NCBI GenBank assembly: GCA_910580185.1
Contig: CAJTWC010000008.1
Span: 1 to 64,000 of the forward strand
DNA length: 64,000 nucleotides
Source of the DNA: an uncultured Bacilli bacterium
GTDB taxonomy: Bacteria; Bacillota_I; Bacilli_A; RF39; UBA660
Direction of reading: 5' to 3'
This document shows, one piece after another, positions 26,402-34,428 of this stretch. The position numbers and the translations under genes were made by a program. How positions within the stretch are numbered: position 1 is the stretch's first letter; each line of letters opens with the position of its first letter. The notes beneath the pieces are model-generated. The model did not search any database. It saw only the letters and a list, made by a program, of their open reading frames with translations, and was not told where the DNA came from.

Positions 26402-27307
26402 ATGCAAGAATTAATTAAAACTGAAAGTATAAAAGATATGATATATGAAGTGCGTGGTAAACAAGTAATGTTAGATAGTGATTTGGCAAAATTATATGGC
26501 TGTACAAACGGTACCAAAACAATTAATTTAGCAGTAAAAAGAAATATTGAAAGATTTCCTAATAATTTTTATTTTCAACTGACAAAAGAAGAATATGAAA
26601 ATTTAAAAAGAGGTTTGCGGTTTCAAATTGAAACCGCAAAAATAAGAAGTTTACCGTACGTATTTACTGAGCAAGGTATCGCAATGTTATCAAGTGTACT
26701 TCGAACAAAAGATGCTGCAAGAGTAAGTGTAAATATAATGAATGCATTTGTAGAAATGAGAAAGTTTATAAATGAAAATAAAGATTTGTTTAAAAGAATG
26801 ATTCAAATAGAAAATAAGACAGAATACATAGAAAATACGTTAATAGAATTTGATAATAATTTTAAAATTATATTTGATAAGTTTGATAAAAAGGAAGAAT
26901 TTAAGAGTAAATTATTTTTTAATGGCCAAATCTATGATGCTTATAGTTTATTAGTAGATATAATAAGTAAAGCAAATAAGAAAATTATAATAATAGATAA
27001 TTATGTAGATAAAACAACGCTTGATATATTATCTAAAAAGAATATTAATGTAATAGTATTATTAGTAACTGATAATAAAAAAAGTAAACTTACAAAAACA
27101 GATATAGATAAATTTAATAGTGAGTAGCCTATGTTAAAAATTAGGTATACAAATGCTTTTCATGATAGATTTATAATATTAGATAATAAGAAACTATATC
27201 ATCTAGGAGCATCACTTAAAGATTTAGGAAAGAAAGTGTTTGGCATAAATAAAATAGATGATATTAGTTATTTGAATCTGTTACTTGATAAAATAAAAAC
27301 TGAATAA
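26402..27307 (+). pseudogene. ORF6N-domain protein with internal stop codon
   Basis: The first 241 codons encode an ORF6N (KilA-N related) DNA-binding domain of phage origin (about residues 5-95: VRGKQVMLDSDLAKLYG, then NIERFPNNFYFQL, then FTEQGIAMLSSVLR). A linker and the beginning of a phospholipase D-like C-terminal region follow. A TAG at 27125-27127 stops translation, but the same frame continues without break to TAA 27305-27307 with the expected remainder (LKIRYTNAFHDRFIILD, then YHLGASLKDLGKK). The stop is most simply a CAG to TAG change. Such proteins are common phage or phage-derived cargo, here a single isolated gene. The truncated product could still bind DNA. Confidence 0.8.
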
Positions 27308-27318
27308 TAATTATTCAG
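27290..27318 (-). terminator. Terminator between convergent genes
   Basis: CTGAATAAT (27300-27308) and ATTATTCAG (27310-27318) form a hairpin. On the minus strand it is followed by a T-rich tract (complement of 27290-27299), so it mainly ends the nucleosidase gene. Confidence 0.6.
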
Positions 27319-27895
27319 CTATAATTTTATCTATTAATTCATATATTTTGGGTAATGATTTTTCAAAACTAAAATTATCATACTCTTTATTATTTAAAGA
27401 ATCAGATACTACTTTTATTGAGTATTTTTTATTAAATGGAAAAGTTATGATACTATTTAGTTCCATATCAAATAATGCATCCTCCTTAATTTTTGTTTGT
27501 AGTACAAATCCATCTGATGTATAACAGTTAGCTTTTTCAGCATCTTTTATGGTGTCCATTTTAAAAGGAGAATATGGTGCGTGATATAGGGGGTCCCCAA
27601 AAGGTGTTAGATCAAAATTATATCCATAACTTTGATCCACTAAGTATACATTATTAATACTTAGGTTATTAGAACCTACCATTCCAATGTTAATCATCGT
27701 ATATTCATTATAGTTTAATTTATATTTATATAATAATTCTATAAGAGAACTAGTGACTCCATTCCTTGATATATCAGTAATAATTAACTCAATATTATCT
27801 TTTTTATAATAATTTTCATTTATTTTTTCCAAATTATAATGTTTTATAATATCCTTAGCTTCCTTTTGCATTGCAATAACAAATAAATATTTCAT
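27311..27895 (-). CDS. MTA/SAH nucleosidase-like phosphorylase
   Basis: A 194-residue protein of the purine nucleoside phosphorylase/nucleosidase (PNP_UDP) fold. Seen: the N-terminal YLFVIAMQKEAKDII block (typical AMxxEA start), a central IGMVGSNN segment in place of the usual GTAG, DALFDMELNSI (family DMExxA) and VVSDSLNNKE (family VSDxxD). It may hydrolyse methylthioadenosine/S-adenosylhomocysteine or a related nucleoside; residue changes make the substrate uncertain. The start at 27895 (MKYLFV) is chosen for its AAAGGGA site. It is convergent with the ORF6N gene. Confidence 0.7.
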   Translation of the reverse strand: MKYLFVIAMQKEAKDIIKHYNLEKINENYYKKDNIELIITDISRNGVTSSLIELLYKYKLNYNEYTMINIGMVGSNNLSINNVYLVDQSYGYNFDLTPFGDPLYHAPYSPFKMDTIKDAEKANCYTSDGFVLQTKIKEDALFDMELNSIITFPFNKKYSIKVVSDSLNNKEYDNFSFEKSLPKIYELIDKIIAE

Positions 27896-27995
27896 AGTAT
27901 TGTCCCTTTCATATATTAACATTTTATCATAATAACCATCTATTGTAAAAATATAAAAAAGATAGTATAATTAATCAGACGAAAGGACTATTATA

Positions 27996-28475
27996 ATGAA
28001 CATTGACTTGACTAAAATGATATATCAAAATGAATATAAAATGCCAATTGATAAAGAAATAGTAATTCCTGATGAATTATTAAAGACAACTGAAATCAGG
28101 AAGATTTCTCCTGTTATTGTTTCTGGATTCATATATAATAATGAAGAAGAATATGAATTAGATATAAACATAAAAGGGGTTATGGTTTTAGGTTGTGCTA
28201 GAACTCTTAAAGATGTTGATTATGAATTTAATATTGATATTAATGAGGTTATAGGGGAAAATAATGATAATTCATTAGAAATTAATCAAAATAGTCTTGA
28301 TATTTTTCCAATTGTATGGCAAAATATATTAGTGGATGTTCCTTTAAGAGTTCTTGCACCTGATGCCAAAGAAGAATCACTTGAAGGTGATGGTTGGCGT
28401 CTTATCACGGAAGCTGAACAAAAGGAAAAGATAGATCCAAGGCTCGAAGCTTTAAGTAAATTTAATAAAGAGTAA
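27996..28475 (+). CDS. YceD/DUF177-family protein
   Basis: A 159-residue acidic protein of the YceD (DUF177) family, which is linked to 23S rRNA/ribosome accumulation and nearly always encoded directly before rpmF, as here. The recognisable part runs from about residue 30 to 125, including a conserved Cys in VMVLGCARTL and the WQNILVDVPLRVLAP segment. It has its own promoter region and a ribosome site; the L32 gene follows after 15 bases. Confidence 0.88.
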   Translation: MNIDLTKMIYQNEYKMPIDKEIVIPDELLKTTEIRKISPVIVSGFIYNNEEEYELDINIKGVMVLGCARTLKDVDYEFNIDINEVIGENNDNSLEINQNSLDIFPIVWQNILVDVPLRVLAPDAKEESLEGDGWRLITEAEQKEKIDPRLEALSKFNKE

Positions 28476-28490
28476 GGAAGGAGTGAGAAT

Positions 28491-28697
28491 ATGTTAAAGT
28501 TGGATATCCAATTATTTGCAGTTCCATTCAGAAAAGTAAGTAAGACAAGAAAAAGAATGCGTCGTACTCACTATAAAATTGAAGCAAACGGAACAGTAAA
28601 ATGTCCTAAGTGTGGTGAAATGATTAGACCACACAGAGTATGCCCAGAATGTGGTAGCTACAAAGGAAAAGAAGTTATAAAGAAAGAAGCTGAATAA
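28491..28697 (+). CDS. rpmF: Ribosomal protein bL32 with Prp-type N-terminal extension
   Basis: bL32 of 68 residues: VPFRKVSKTRKRMRRTHYK, then the zinc knuckle CPKCGEMIRPHRVCPECG (the four-Cys form). Normal L32 begins MAVPFR; here ten residues, MLKLDIQLFA, precede VPFR. That extension has the form of the Prp protease cleavage motif found at the N-terminus of Firmicute bL27 (xLxLQxFA). The start is firm: AAGGAGTGAGA precedes ATG 28491, and no other ATG or GTG lies between it and the conserved core. Presumably the extension is removed by the cysteine protease Prp, whose gene is not in the window. Confidence 0.95.
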   Translation: MLKLDIQLFAVPFRKVSKTRKRMRRTHYKIEANGTVKCPKCGEMIRPHRVCPECGSYKGKEVIKKEAE

Positions 28698-28712
28698 TAT
28701 TTCAGTTTTTTT
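28690..28712 (+). terminator. Probable terminator after rpmF
   Basis: A short stem CTGAA (28690-28694)/TTCAG (28701-28705) followed by seven T. Confidence 0.5.
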
Positions 28713-28757
28713 AATGCAATAATTTATGAAAAATGATATTATTATAATGGTGATAGT

Positions 28758-29678
28758 ATGAATAAGAAGAATATTAATTTATTTAGGATAATAATAGGAT
28801 TTTGCATATTATTATATGTTGTCTTTGGAACAAGTTTTTTAGATAATATTAAAGAAAGTACTGCATCTATTGCAAATATTTCAGAAACAGAAGTTACTAA
28901 AAAAGTAGAAGTAGATGGTAATCTTAATGTGTATTTTATTGATGTTGGTCAAGCAGATTCAATATTAATTACAAATAATGAACATAATATGCTTATCGAT
29001 GCTGGAAATAATGAAGATGAAAAAAAACTAGTTGATTATTTTAAAAACATAGGTATAACATCATTTGACTATGTGGTAGGAACCCATCCTCATGAAGATC
29101 ATATTGGCGGAATGGATGACATAATTAATAATTTTGATATAAGTACTTTTTATATGCCTGATGTTATTACTACGACAAAAACCTTTGAAGACGTACTGGA
29201 TGTATTGGAGGCTAAAAATATGTCTATCGAAGTACCAAAGATAGGTGATGATTTTAATTTAGGAAATGCTAAGATAGAAGTTATGTATGCAGGTGATGAT
29301 ACTAATGATTTAAATGATTCATCCATTGTATTAAGGCTTACTTATGGTAATAATTCATTTTTATTTACAGGAGATGCAACAAGTAATGTAGAAAAACAAA
29401 TTTTAAAAAAGAACATAAATTCGGATGTCTTAAAGTTAGGACACCATGGTTCGCAATACAGCTCTACAAATGATTTTTTAGATGCTGTTAAACCTAGATA
29501 CGCAGTAATATCAGTTGGAAAGAATAATAGTTATGGTCATCCTAATAATGAAACTTTAAATAAATTAAATAACAGGAATATAAAAATAAATAGAACAGAT
29601 CAAGATGGCACGATTATTTTTACTAGTGATGGTGAAAACATTTCAGTTGAAACAGTTAAAACAGATACTAATGGATAG
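28758..29678 (+). CDS. Membrane-anchored ComEC-like MBL hydrolase
   Basis: A 306-residue protein with an N-terminal membrane anchor or signal (about residues 8-27) and a metallo-beta-lactamase domain outside the cell. Metal motifs: FIDVGQADS, the HPHEDHIGG box (HxHxDH), FLFTGDA and LGHHGS, followed by ISVGKNNSYGHPN. This is the stand-alone form of the ComEC C-terminal domain; it may degrade extracellular DNA or phosphodiesters, but the substrate is not known. It pairs with the DUF3006 gene, a combination often seen. GGTGAT lies before the ATG. Confidence 0.88.
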   Translation: MNKKNINLFRIIIGFCILLYVVFGTSFLDNIKESTASIANISETEVTKKVEVDGNLNVYFIDVGQADSILITNNEHNMLIDAGNNEDEKKLVDYFKNIGITSFDYVVGTHPHEDHIGGMDDIINNFDISTFYMPDVITTTKTFEDVLDVLEAKNMSIEVPKIGDDFNLGNAKIEVMYAGDDTNDLNDSSIVLRLTYGNNSFLFTGDATSNVEKQILKKNINSDVLKLGHHGSQYSSTNDFLDAVKPRYAVISVGKNNSYGHPNNETLNKLNNRNIKINRTDQDGTIIFTSDGENISVETVKTDTNG

Positions 29679-29686
29679 GAGATATT

Positions 29687-29908
29687 ATGAAATTTGCAAT
29701 AGAAAAAATAGAAGATAATATTGTCTTGCTGGAAAATATAGAAGATGGTGATATGCTAAAAGTTAATATTAGCGATTTTCCTTTTAAAGTAAAGGAAAAA
29801 GATATAATAAGATTAGAAAATGGTGAATATATTTTAGATATAAAAGAAAAGGAAGAACGATTAAAAAGAATAAGGAAAAAGATGGAAAGTTTAAAAAACA
29901 AAAAATAG
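29687..29908 (+). CDS. DUF3006 small protein
   Basis: A 73-residue protein of the DUF3006 type: KFAIEKIEDNIVLLEN at the start and a Lys/Glu-rich helical tail. It begins nine bases after the ComEC-like hydrolase with its own AGGAGAT site. DUF3006 proteins are commonly found next to such hydrolases, which supports a shared function of unknown nature. No membrane segment or catalytic motif. Confidence 0.8.
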   Translation: MKFAIEKIEDNIVLLENIEDGDMLKVNISDFPFKVKEKDIIRLENGEYILDIKEKEERLKRIRKKMESLKNKK

Positions 29909-30015
29909 ATTATTAATATATAAAAAGTAAAATCATATATTTACTTAAAATATGTTGATATCATATTATCTAGGTGTTATTATATTAGTATTTAAAAAGG
30001 TTGGGAGTGTTAATG

Positions 30016-30639
30016 ATGGATGAATATATTAAGCCAGATTCAATACCATTAGAAGCCTATTTAAAGGCAAAAGAATATGTCTTTAAAAATGAATCTGAGT
30101 TTATGGTTTCAAATGCATTAAATCAGAATATTGAAGATAAATCAAAGTTAGAAAATTCGCCAGATATACGTACTGAAATAGATTTAAGAACTTCTGCAGA
30201 AGTTTTACCATTTCATTGTCCAATTAAAACTTGGAGCTCTATAGAAAATAGTTTAAGAAACTTTAATATATATGAAATAAAAAATCTTTTATCAATGGGC
30301 GAGAATGTTAAGAATTTTATTATTACTGATGATGGTATAAAAAGATATAGGTGTTCATCAAAAGAAAAATCGGAAAAATTAGAAATCCTTATCAAATTAT
30401 ATGATGAACAAGTAGACAGGCTTTTTGAAAGTGAAAAAAATAAAGGAAACATTATAACACCAAGATTATTTTATAAAGATGATGATGCTAAAAGAAAAAT
30501 AGTTCTTGAAAATCTAGATTCAATTGGTAAGAATTTTGTTAAGGCTGGTTCAGAGTTTGTTTTTGGAATACCAACTAATACTCAATTATGTAATATTTTA
30601 TATAGTACTAATAAAGAAAGAAAAAAAATGACTCATTAG
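30016..30639 (+). CDS. Unknown protein, reading frame shifted at an A8 tract
   Basis: A 207-residue soluble protein I do not recognise, probably helical, starting at ATG 30016 (or 30013) with GGGAG upstream. At 30621-30628 there is a run of eight A. In the present frame translation stops at 30637-30639, but shifting by -1 within the A tract continues for about 37 further codons to TAA 30738-30740 (NDSLAYSFTTMIANY and so on), with a terminator immediately after. The longer form is probably the ancestral or functional product. The shift may be a real mutation, slippage in transcription or translation, or a sequencing error. Confidence 0.6.
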   Translation: MDEYIKPDSIPLEAYLKAKEYVFKNESEFMVSNALNQNIEDKSKLENSPDIRTEIDLRTSAEVLPFHCPIKTWSSIENSLRNFNIYEIKNLLSMGENVKNFIITDDGIKRYRCSSKEKSEKLEILIKLYDEQVDRLFESEKNKGNIITPRLFYKDDDAKRKIVLENLDSIGKNFVKAGSEFVFGIPTNTQLCNILYSTNKERKKMTH

Positions 30640-30739
30640 CCTATAGTTTTACTACTATGATAGCAAATTATAGTACTTTAGATGAGTTATTAGAAAACCC
30701 AGAAAATCCTCCAGCTATAAGTAGATTAGTAAAAAAATA

Positions 30740-30770
30740 AAGATATTTAGATTTGACTAAATATCTTTTT
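30740..30770 (+). terminator. Terminator
   Basis: A perfect 11-base stem AAGATATTTAG (30740-30750)/CTAAATATCTT (30757-30767) then T5. Its position at 30740 supports the longer, frameshifted version of the gene before it. Confidence 0.88.
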
Positions 30771-30800
30771 GTATTATAATTTAGTTAAGGATGTGATATT

Positions 30801-31517
30801 ATGAAATTAATGTTAATTGGTGGAGGAGAAATAGGAAGAGCTAATACTAAATATGAAACCAAAGAAATTGATGAAGAAATAGTTAAAATGGCAGGTAAGG
30901 ATAAACCTAATTTTTTATTCATTGGTCTTGCAAGTAATTTTGCTGATTCATATTATAAAGTAATAAAAGACATTTATAAAAATTTAGGCTGTGAAACTGG
31001 TAAGATATCAAATAAAACACTTACGCATATGGAAGTTGTAGAACAAAAAATAAAAGAGGCAGATATTATATATGTCGGTGGCGGAGATACATCTAAATTA
31101 ATGTCTATCGTTAAAGAAACTAAGATGGATGTTATGTTAAAAGAAGCTATGGAAAGAAACTGCGTATTATCTGGAATATCAGCTGGCGCAATTATTTGGT
31201 GCAAGAAAGGTTTATCAGATTATCAAATAATGAATAATATTTCTGATAATTATGCATCAATAGATGGATTAGGTTTTTTAAATTATATGTTTGTACCACA
31301 CTTTTCCTCCGATGATAAAAAGAAAGAAGATTTAGAAAAAGTTTTAAAAGAAAATAAAGATATAAATACTATATGTGTAGATAATTGTGCAGCAGTAAAG
31401 ATTATTGACGATAAGATAGAAGTTATCAAAAGTGATAATAACGCTAATGTTTATTATGCGAAATATGATAACGGACTTTTACTGGAAAATGTTTCTTATT
31501 TAAATAGATTGCCTTAA
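30801..31517 (+). CDS. Peptidase S51 family (peptidase E-like) protein
   Basis: A 238-residue protein of the S51 (dipeptidase E/cyanophycinase-like) family in the glutamine-amidotransferase-like fold. Motifs: LIGGGEIGR at the start, IYVGGGDTSKLMS, and the nucleophile elbow SGISAGAIIWC with the catalytic Ser; a His is present in MFVPHFSSDD. It likely hydrolyses Asp-X dipeptides or a related small peptide in the cytoplasm. It has its own ribosome site and is a single gene between terminators. Confidence 0.88.
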   Translation: MKLMLIGGGEIGRANTKYETKEIDEEIVKMAGKDKPNFLFIGLASNFADSYYKVIKDIYKNLGCETGKISNKTLTHMEVVEQKIKEADIIYVGGGDTSKLMSIVKETKMDVMLKEAMERNCVLSGISAGAIIWCKKGLSDYQIMNNISDNYASIDGLGFLNYMFVPHFSSDDKKKEDLEKVLKENKDINTICVDNCAAVKIIDDKIEVIKSDNNANVYYAKYDNGLLLENVSYLNRLP

Positions 31518-31519
31518 GA

Positions 31520-31735
31520 AAGTATATATGATATTATATTTTTGTAGTAAATCAATTAGACCATTCGCGTTTTACTACCAAATAAACTAAAAAGTTTAGA
31601 GGAATAATGATGAGCCTTTAGAATCTCTTCATGAATGGCAAAAAAATATAACCATAGCACGAAAGTGGTTAGTTTTTGCTATGAATGAAAGGAGGTTCTT
31701 TTATTTTAACCAATTAAAAAGAAAAGGAGAATTGT
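31520..31735 (+). promoter_or_regulatory. Structured leader before the methyltransferase gene
   Basis: About 219 bases without a convincing gene. GTAGTAAA (about 31544-31551) pairs with TTTACTAC (about 31571-31578), and CATAGCA (about 31653) pairs with TGCTATG (about 31677), the latter ending just before a strong AAAGGAGG at 31688-31694 that is not followed by an obvious start codon. A cis-acting RNA is possible; no known riboswitch class is recognised. Confidence 0.35.
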
Positions 31736-31736
31736 T

Positions 31737-32516
31737 ATGCAAAGAAAAGAATATGAATTTTATAATAAAATAAAAAATTGGAATTTTTCAAATATAAGTT
31801 ATGAAAGTATTCATTTAACAAACTGGAATTTTATAGAAAAGATTAAAGAATATTCTAATGAAGAAACAAAAATATTGGATTTAGGAACCGGTGGTGGAGA
31901 ACAGGTTATATATCATTTTCCAAAAGTAAAGGAAATACTTGGAACAGATTTTTCTGAAGAAATGATTATAACTGCCAATAAAAATTTAAAGAATTCTAAT
32001 AAAAATTATATTCATTTTAAAGTGATGGATAATTTAAATATGAAAGTAGAAGATGATTACTTTGATATAGTAACTGCTAGAAATACAATAATAGATGCTA
32101 AAGGAATATATAAAGCTTTAAAACCGGGAGGTATGCTTATACTAAGAGGAGTAGATAAGCTAGATTGTTGGCAATTAAAAAGATTATTTAAAAGAGGTCA
32201 AGCTTATCTGGATGAGAAACCAATAAGCCAAATTGATTATGAAAACATTTTAGATGCTGGTTTTAAAAAAGTAGAATTAATACCTATTTACACCAAAGGA
32301 TATTATAAGACTAAAGAAGATTTGTTAGCATTATTACTTAAAACCCCAATATTAGAAGATTTTAGTGAAACAAAAGAAAATACAAAACTAGGTAATAAAA
32401 AATTTGGTGATGATAAAAAAGATTTTGAATTATTAGATAAGTACATAAGTGAAAATAGTTTTGACAAAGGAATCTTGCTTAGAAGAAGGTATTATGGAAT
32501 AATTGCAAAAAAATAA
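31737..32516 (+). CDS. Class I SAM-dependent methyltransferase
   Basis: A 259-residue methyltransferase of the Methyltransf_11/25 type. AdoMet motif I is KILDLGTGGGEQVI (residues about 45-57), motif II LGTDFSEEMI, then FDIVTARNTI and the post-motif GIYKALKPGGMLILRGV. The last third is substrate-specific and unrecognised, so the acceptor is unknown. Related enzymes often modify small molecules or antibiotics. AAAAGGAGA lies before ATG 31737, downstream of a structured leader. Confidence 0.85.
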   Translation: MQRKEYEFYNKIKNWNFSNISYESIHLTNWNFIEKIKEYSNEETKILDLGTGGGEQVIYHFPKVKEILGTDFSEEMIITANKNLKNSNKNYIHFKVMDNLNMKVEDDYFDIVTARNTIIDAKGIYKALKPGGMLILRGVDKLDCWQLKRLFKRGQAYLDEKPISQIDYENILDAGFKKVELIPIYTKGYYKTKEDLLALLLKTPILEDFSETKENTKLGNKKFGDDKKDFELLDKYISENSFDKGILLRRRYYGIIAKK

Positions 32517-32526
32517 TAAAAACTAC

Positions 32527-32554
32527 TTGCATTAAATATAGTATTTAGTATAAT
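32527..32554 (+). promoter_or_regulatory. Promoter of the ABC exporter operon
   Basis: TTGCAT (32527-32532) and a perfect TATAAT (32549-32554) with a 16-base spacer. The start would be near 32561, giving an 87-base leader. Confidence 0.65.
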
Positions 32555-32577
32555 GAAAGTGACGTTTTTGCAAAAAT

Positions 32578-32620
32578 TGGGTAATTTATATACCCACCAC
32601 ATAGAAATATGTGGTTTTTT
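32578..32620 (+). terminator. Attenuator-like terminator in the ABC operon leader
   Basis: Within the leader, TGGGTA (32578-32583) pairs with TACCCA (32591-32596). Directly after it a perfect stem ACCACATA/TATGTGGT (32596-32603 and 32608-32615) with a GAAA tetraloop runs into six T. It lies between promoter and gene, so transcription of the exporter must read through or be regulated here. Confidence 0.75.
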
Positions 32621-32647
32621 GCGTTGGAAAGGAGAGTGAAATAAAAA

Positions 32648-33628
32648 ATGTCATTCATCGAGGTTAATAACATATCTAAAACCTTTAAGGTACAAAAAAG
32701 AAGTGGCGGGCTTAAAAATGCTATTAAGGCTTTCTTCAAAAGAGAGTATAAGTATGTTAACGCTGTTCAAAACGTATCTTTTAAGGTTAAAAAAGGTGAA
32801 ATAGTAGGATATATCGGTCCTAATGGTGCAGGTAAATCAACTACTATTAAAATGCTTAGTGGAATACTAACACCTACTAGCGGAAAAATAAAAGTAGACG
32901 GTTTTATTCCTTATGAACAAAGGGAAAAATACGTTCGTAATATAGGTGTAGTGTTCGGACAAAGAAGCCAGTTATGGTGGGATATACCCGCTATGGACAG
33001 TTTTGAATTATTAAAAGACATCTATGATATTCCAGATGAAGTTTATGAGGAAAATAAAAACTCATTAATAAGAAAGCTTAATTTAGAGGAAATAGTAAAC
33101 GTTCCTGTAAGACAGCTTAGTTTAGGACAGAGAATGCGCTGTGAAATAGCTGCTTCATTATTACATTCTCCAAAGATTCTATTTTTAGATGAACCAACTA
33201 TAGGGCTTGATGCAACAAGTAAAAAAATAGTAAGAGACTTTATAAAAAAGCTAAATAACGAAAAGAAAATAACCGTAATATTAACAACTCATGATATGTC
33301 CGATATAGAAGCACTGGCTAAAAGAATTATTCTAATTGGTAAGGGAAAGGTATTATATGACGGATCTTTGAAAAAATTAAAAAACTTATATGATAATAAC
33401 AAGTACATAACTATTTCAACAAAGTATAAAATTAATATAAAACACAAAGGAATAATAAGTAAAGAAAAAGTTCATGATGGTTATAAATTTATAATAGATT
33501 CAAAATTAATAAATATTTCTGATTTTCTAAGTAAGGTATCAAAAAGTGCAGAAATAGATGACGTAGAAATAGAAAATGAAAACATTGATAACATAATAGT
33601 TAAACTATATGAGGAATATGAGATATGA
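32648..33628 (+). CDS. ABC-2 type exporter, ATP-binding protein
   Basis: ATPase subunit (326 residues) of a three-gene exporter. Walker A GYIGPNGAGKSTT, Q-loop region GVVFGQRSQLWWDIP, signature LSLGQRMRCEIAA, Walker B ILFLDEPTIGLD and H-loop TTHDM are all present. The GQRSQLWWDIP segment is typical of the subfamily working with DUF990-type permeases (viologen/multidrug exporters). The C-terminal 80 residues form a small regulatory domain. It overlaps the first permease gene by four bases (ATGA). Substrate unknown. Confidence 0.93.
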   Translation: MSFIEVNNISKTFKVQKRSGGLKNAIKAFFKREYKYVNAVQNVSFKVKKGEIVGYIGPNGAGKSTTIKMLSGILTPTSGKIKVDGFIPYEQREKYVRNIGVVFGQRSQLWWDIPAMDSFELLKDIYDIPDEVYEENKNSLIRKLNLEEIVNVPVRQLSLGQRMRCEIAASLLHSPKILFLDEPTIGLDATSKKIVRDFIKKLNNEKKITVILTTHDMSDIEALAKRIILIGKGKVLYDGSLKKLKNLYDNNKYITISTKYKINIKHKGIISKEKVHDGYKFIIDSKLINISDFLSKVSKSAEIDDVEIENENIDNIIVKLYEEYEI

Positions 33629-34428
33629 AATTTTACATATCATATTTTAAATTAAGGTTTATAACTGGATTACAATATAGAACGGCTGCGATAGCGGGAG
33701 TGGCAACTCAATTATTTTTTGGATTAGTCTACATAATGGTTTATTTAGCTTTTTATGATTCTAATTCAGGGGGAGTACCAATGAGTGAAAGTAGCTTGGT
33801 ATCTTACTTATGGCTTAATCAAATATTTTTCTCACTTATATACATGTTTTATAAAGATAAGGAAATATTTGACATTATAAAAAATGGTAATATAGCTTAT
33901 GAACTTATAAGACCTAAGAAAATCTATTTCATGTGGTTTTTTAAGATAATAGGACAGAGACTATCAAACGTTACTTTAAGATGCCTACCAGTTCTTATAA
34001 TTGCTATAATTATGCCAAAACCATATAACTTATCCGCACCAGAATCATTACTTAGTTTTTTGATGTTTGTTGTAACACTAATTATTGGAACTCTTTTAAT
34101 GACTGCAATTATTACTTTATACCACGTAATAACACTTAGGACTTTAAACGAAAAGGGAATAACTAATCTTTTCATGTCGCTTTCTGATATTTTGGCAGGT
34201 GGCGCTGTACCAATTCCGTTCTTTCCGTTATTTTTACAACGAATAGCAAACGTTCTTCCGTTTAGATACATATTTGATTTACCATTTAGATTGTATTCAG
34301 GAAACGTTAGTGTAAGTGATGGATTAAATGGTATTGTAATTCAGTTAATATGGTTTTTAATAATAGTTATTATAGGAAACTTGTTATTAAAAAAATCTTT
34401 AAAGAAAGTTATTGTACAAGGAGGCTAA
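33625..34428 (+). CDS. ABC-2 exporter permease (first subunit)
   Basis: A 267-residue membrane protein with about six transmembrane segments, of the ABC2/DUF990-type permease pair that works with the ATPase before it. The loop KNGNIAYELIRPKKIYFMWF has the GxIxxxLxRP pattern conserved in these permeases. It starts inside the ATPase stop codon and touches the next permease gene, so the three subunits are co-translated. Confidence 0.88.
   Translation: MKFYISYFKLRFITGLQYRTAAIAGVATQLFFGLVYIMVYLAFYDSNSGGVPMSESSLVSYLWLNQIFFSLIYMFYKDKEIFDIIKNGNIAYELIRPKKIYFMWFFKIIGQRLSNVTLRCLPVLIIAIIMPKPYNLSAPESLLSFLMFVVTLIIGTLLMTAIITLYHVITLRTLNEKGITNLFMSLSDILAGGAVPIPFFPLFLQRIANVLPFRYIFDLPFRLYSGNVSVSDGLNGIVIQLIWFLIIVIIGNLLLKKSLKKVIVQGG

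Noticed and set aside
31681..31780. 31-codon frame from ATG 31681 overlapping the methyltransferase start
   Set aside because: No ribosome site precedes it and it reads through the real ribosome site and start of the methyltransferase gene in another frame.
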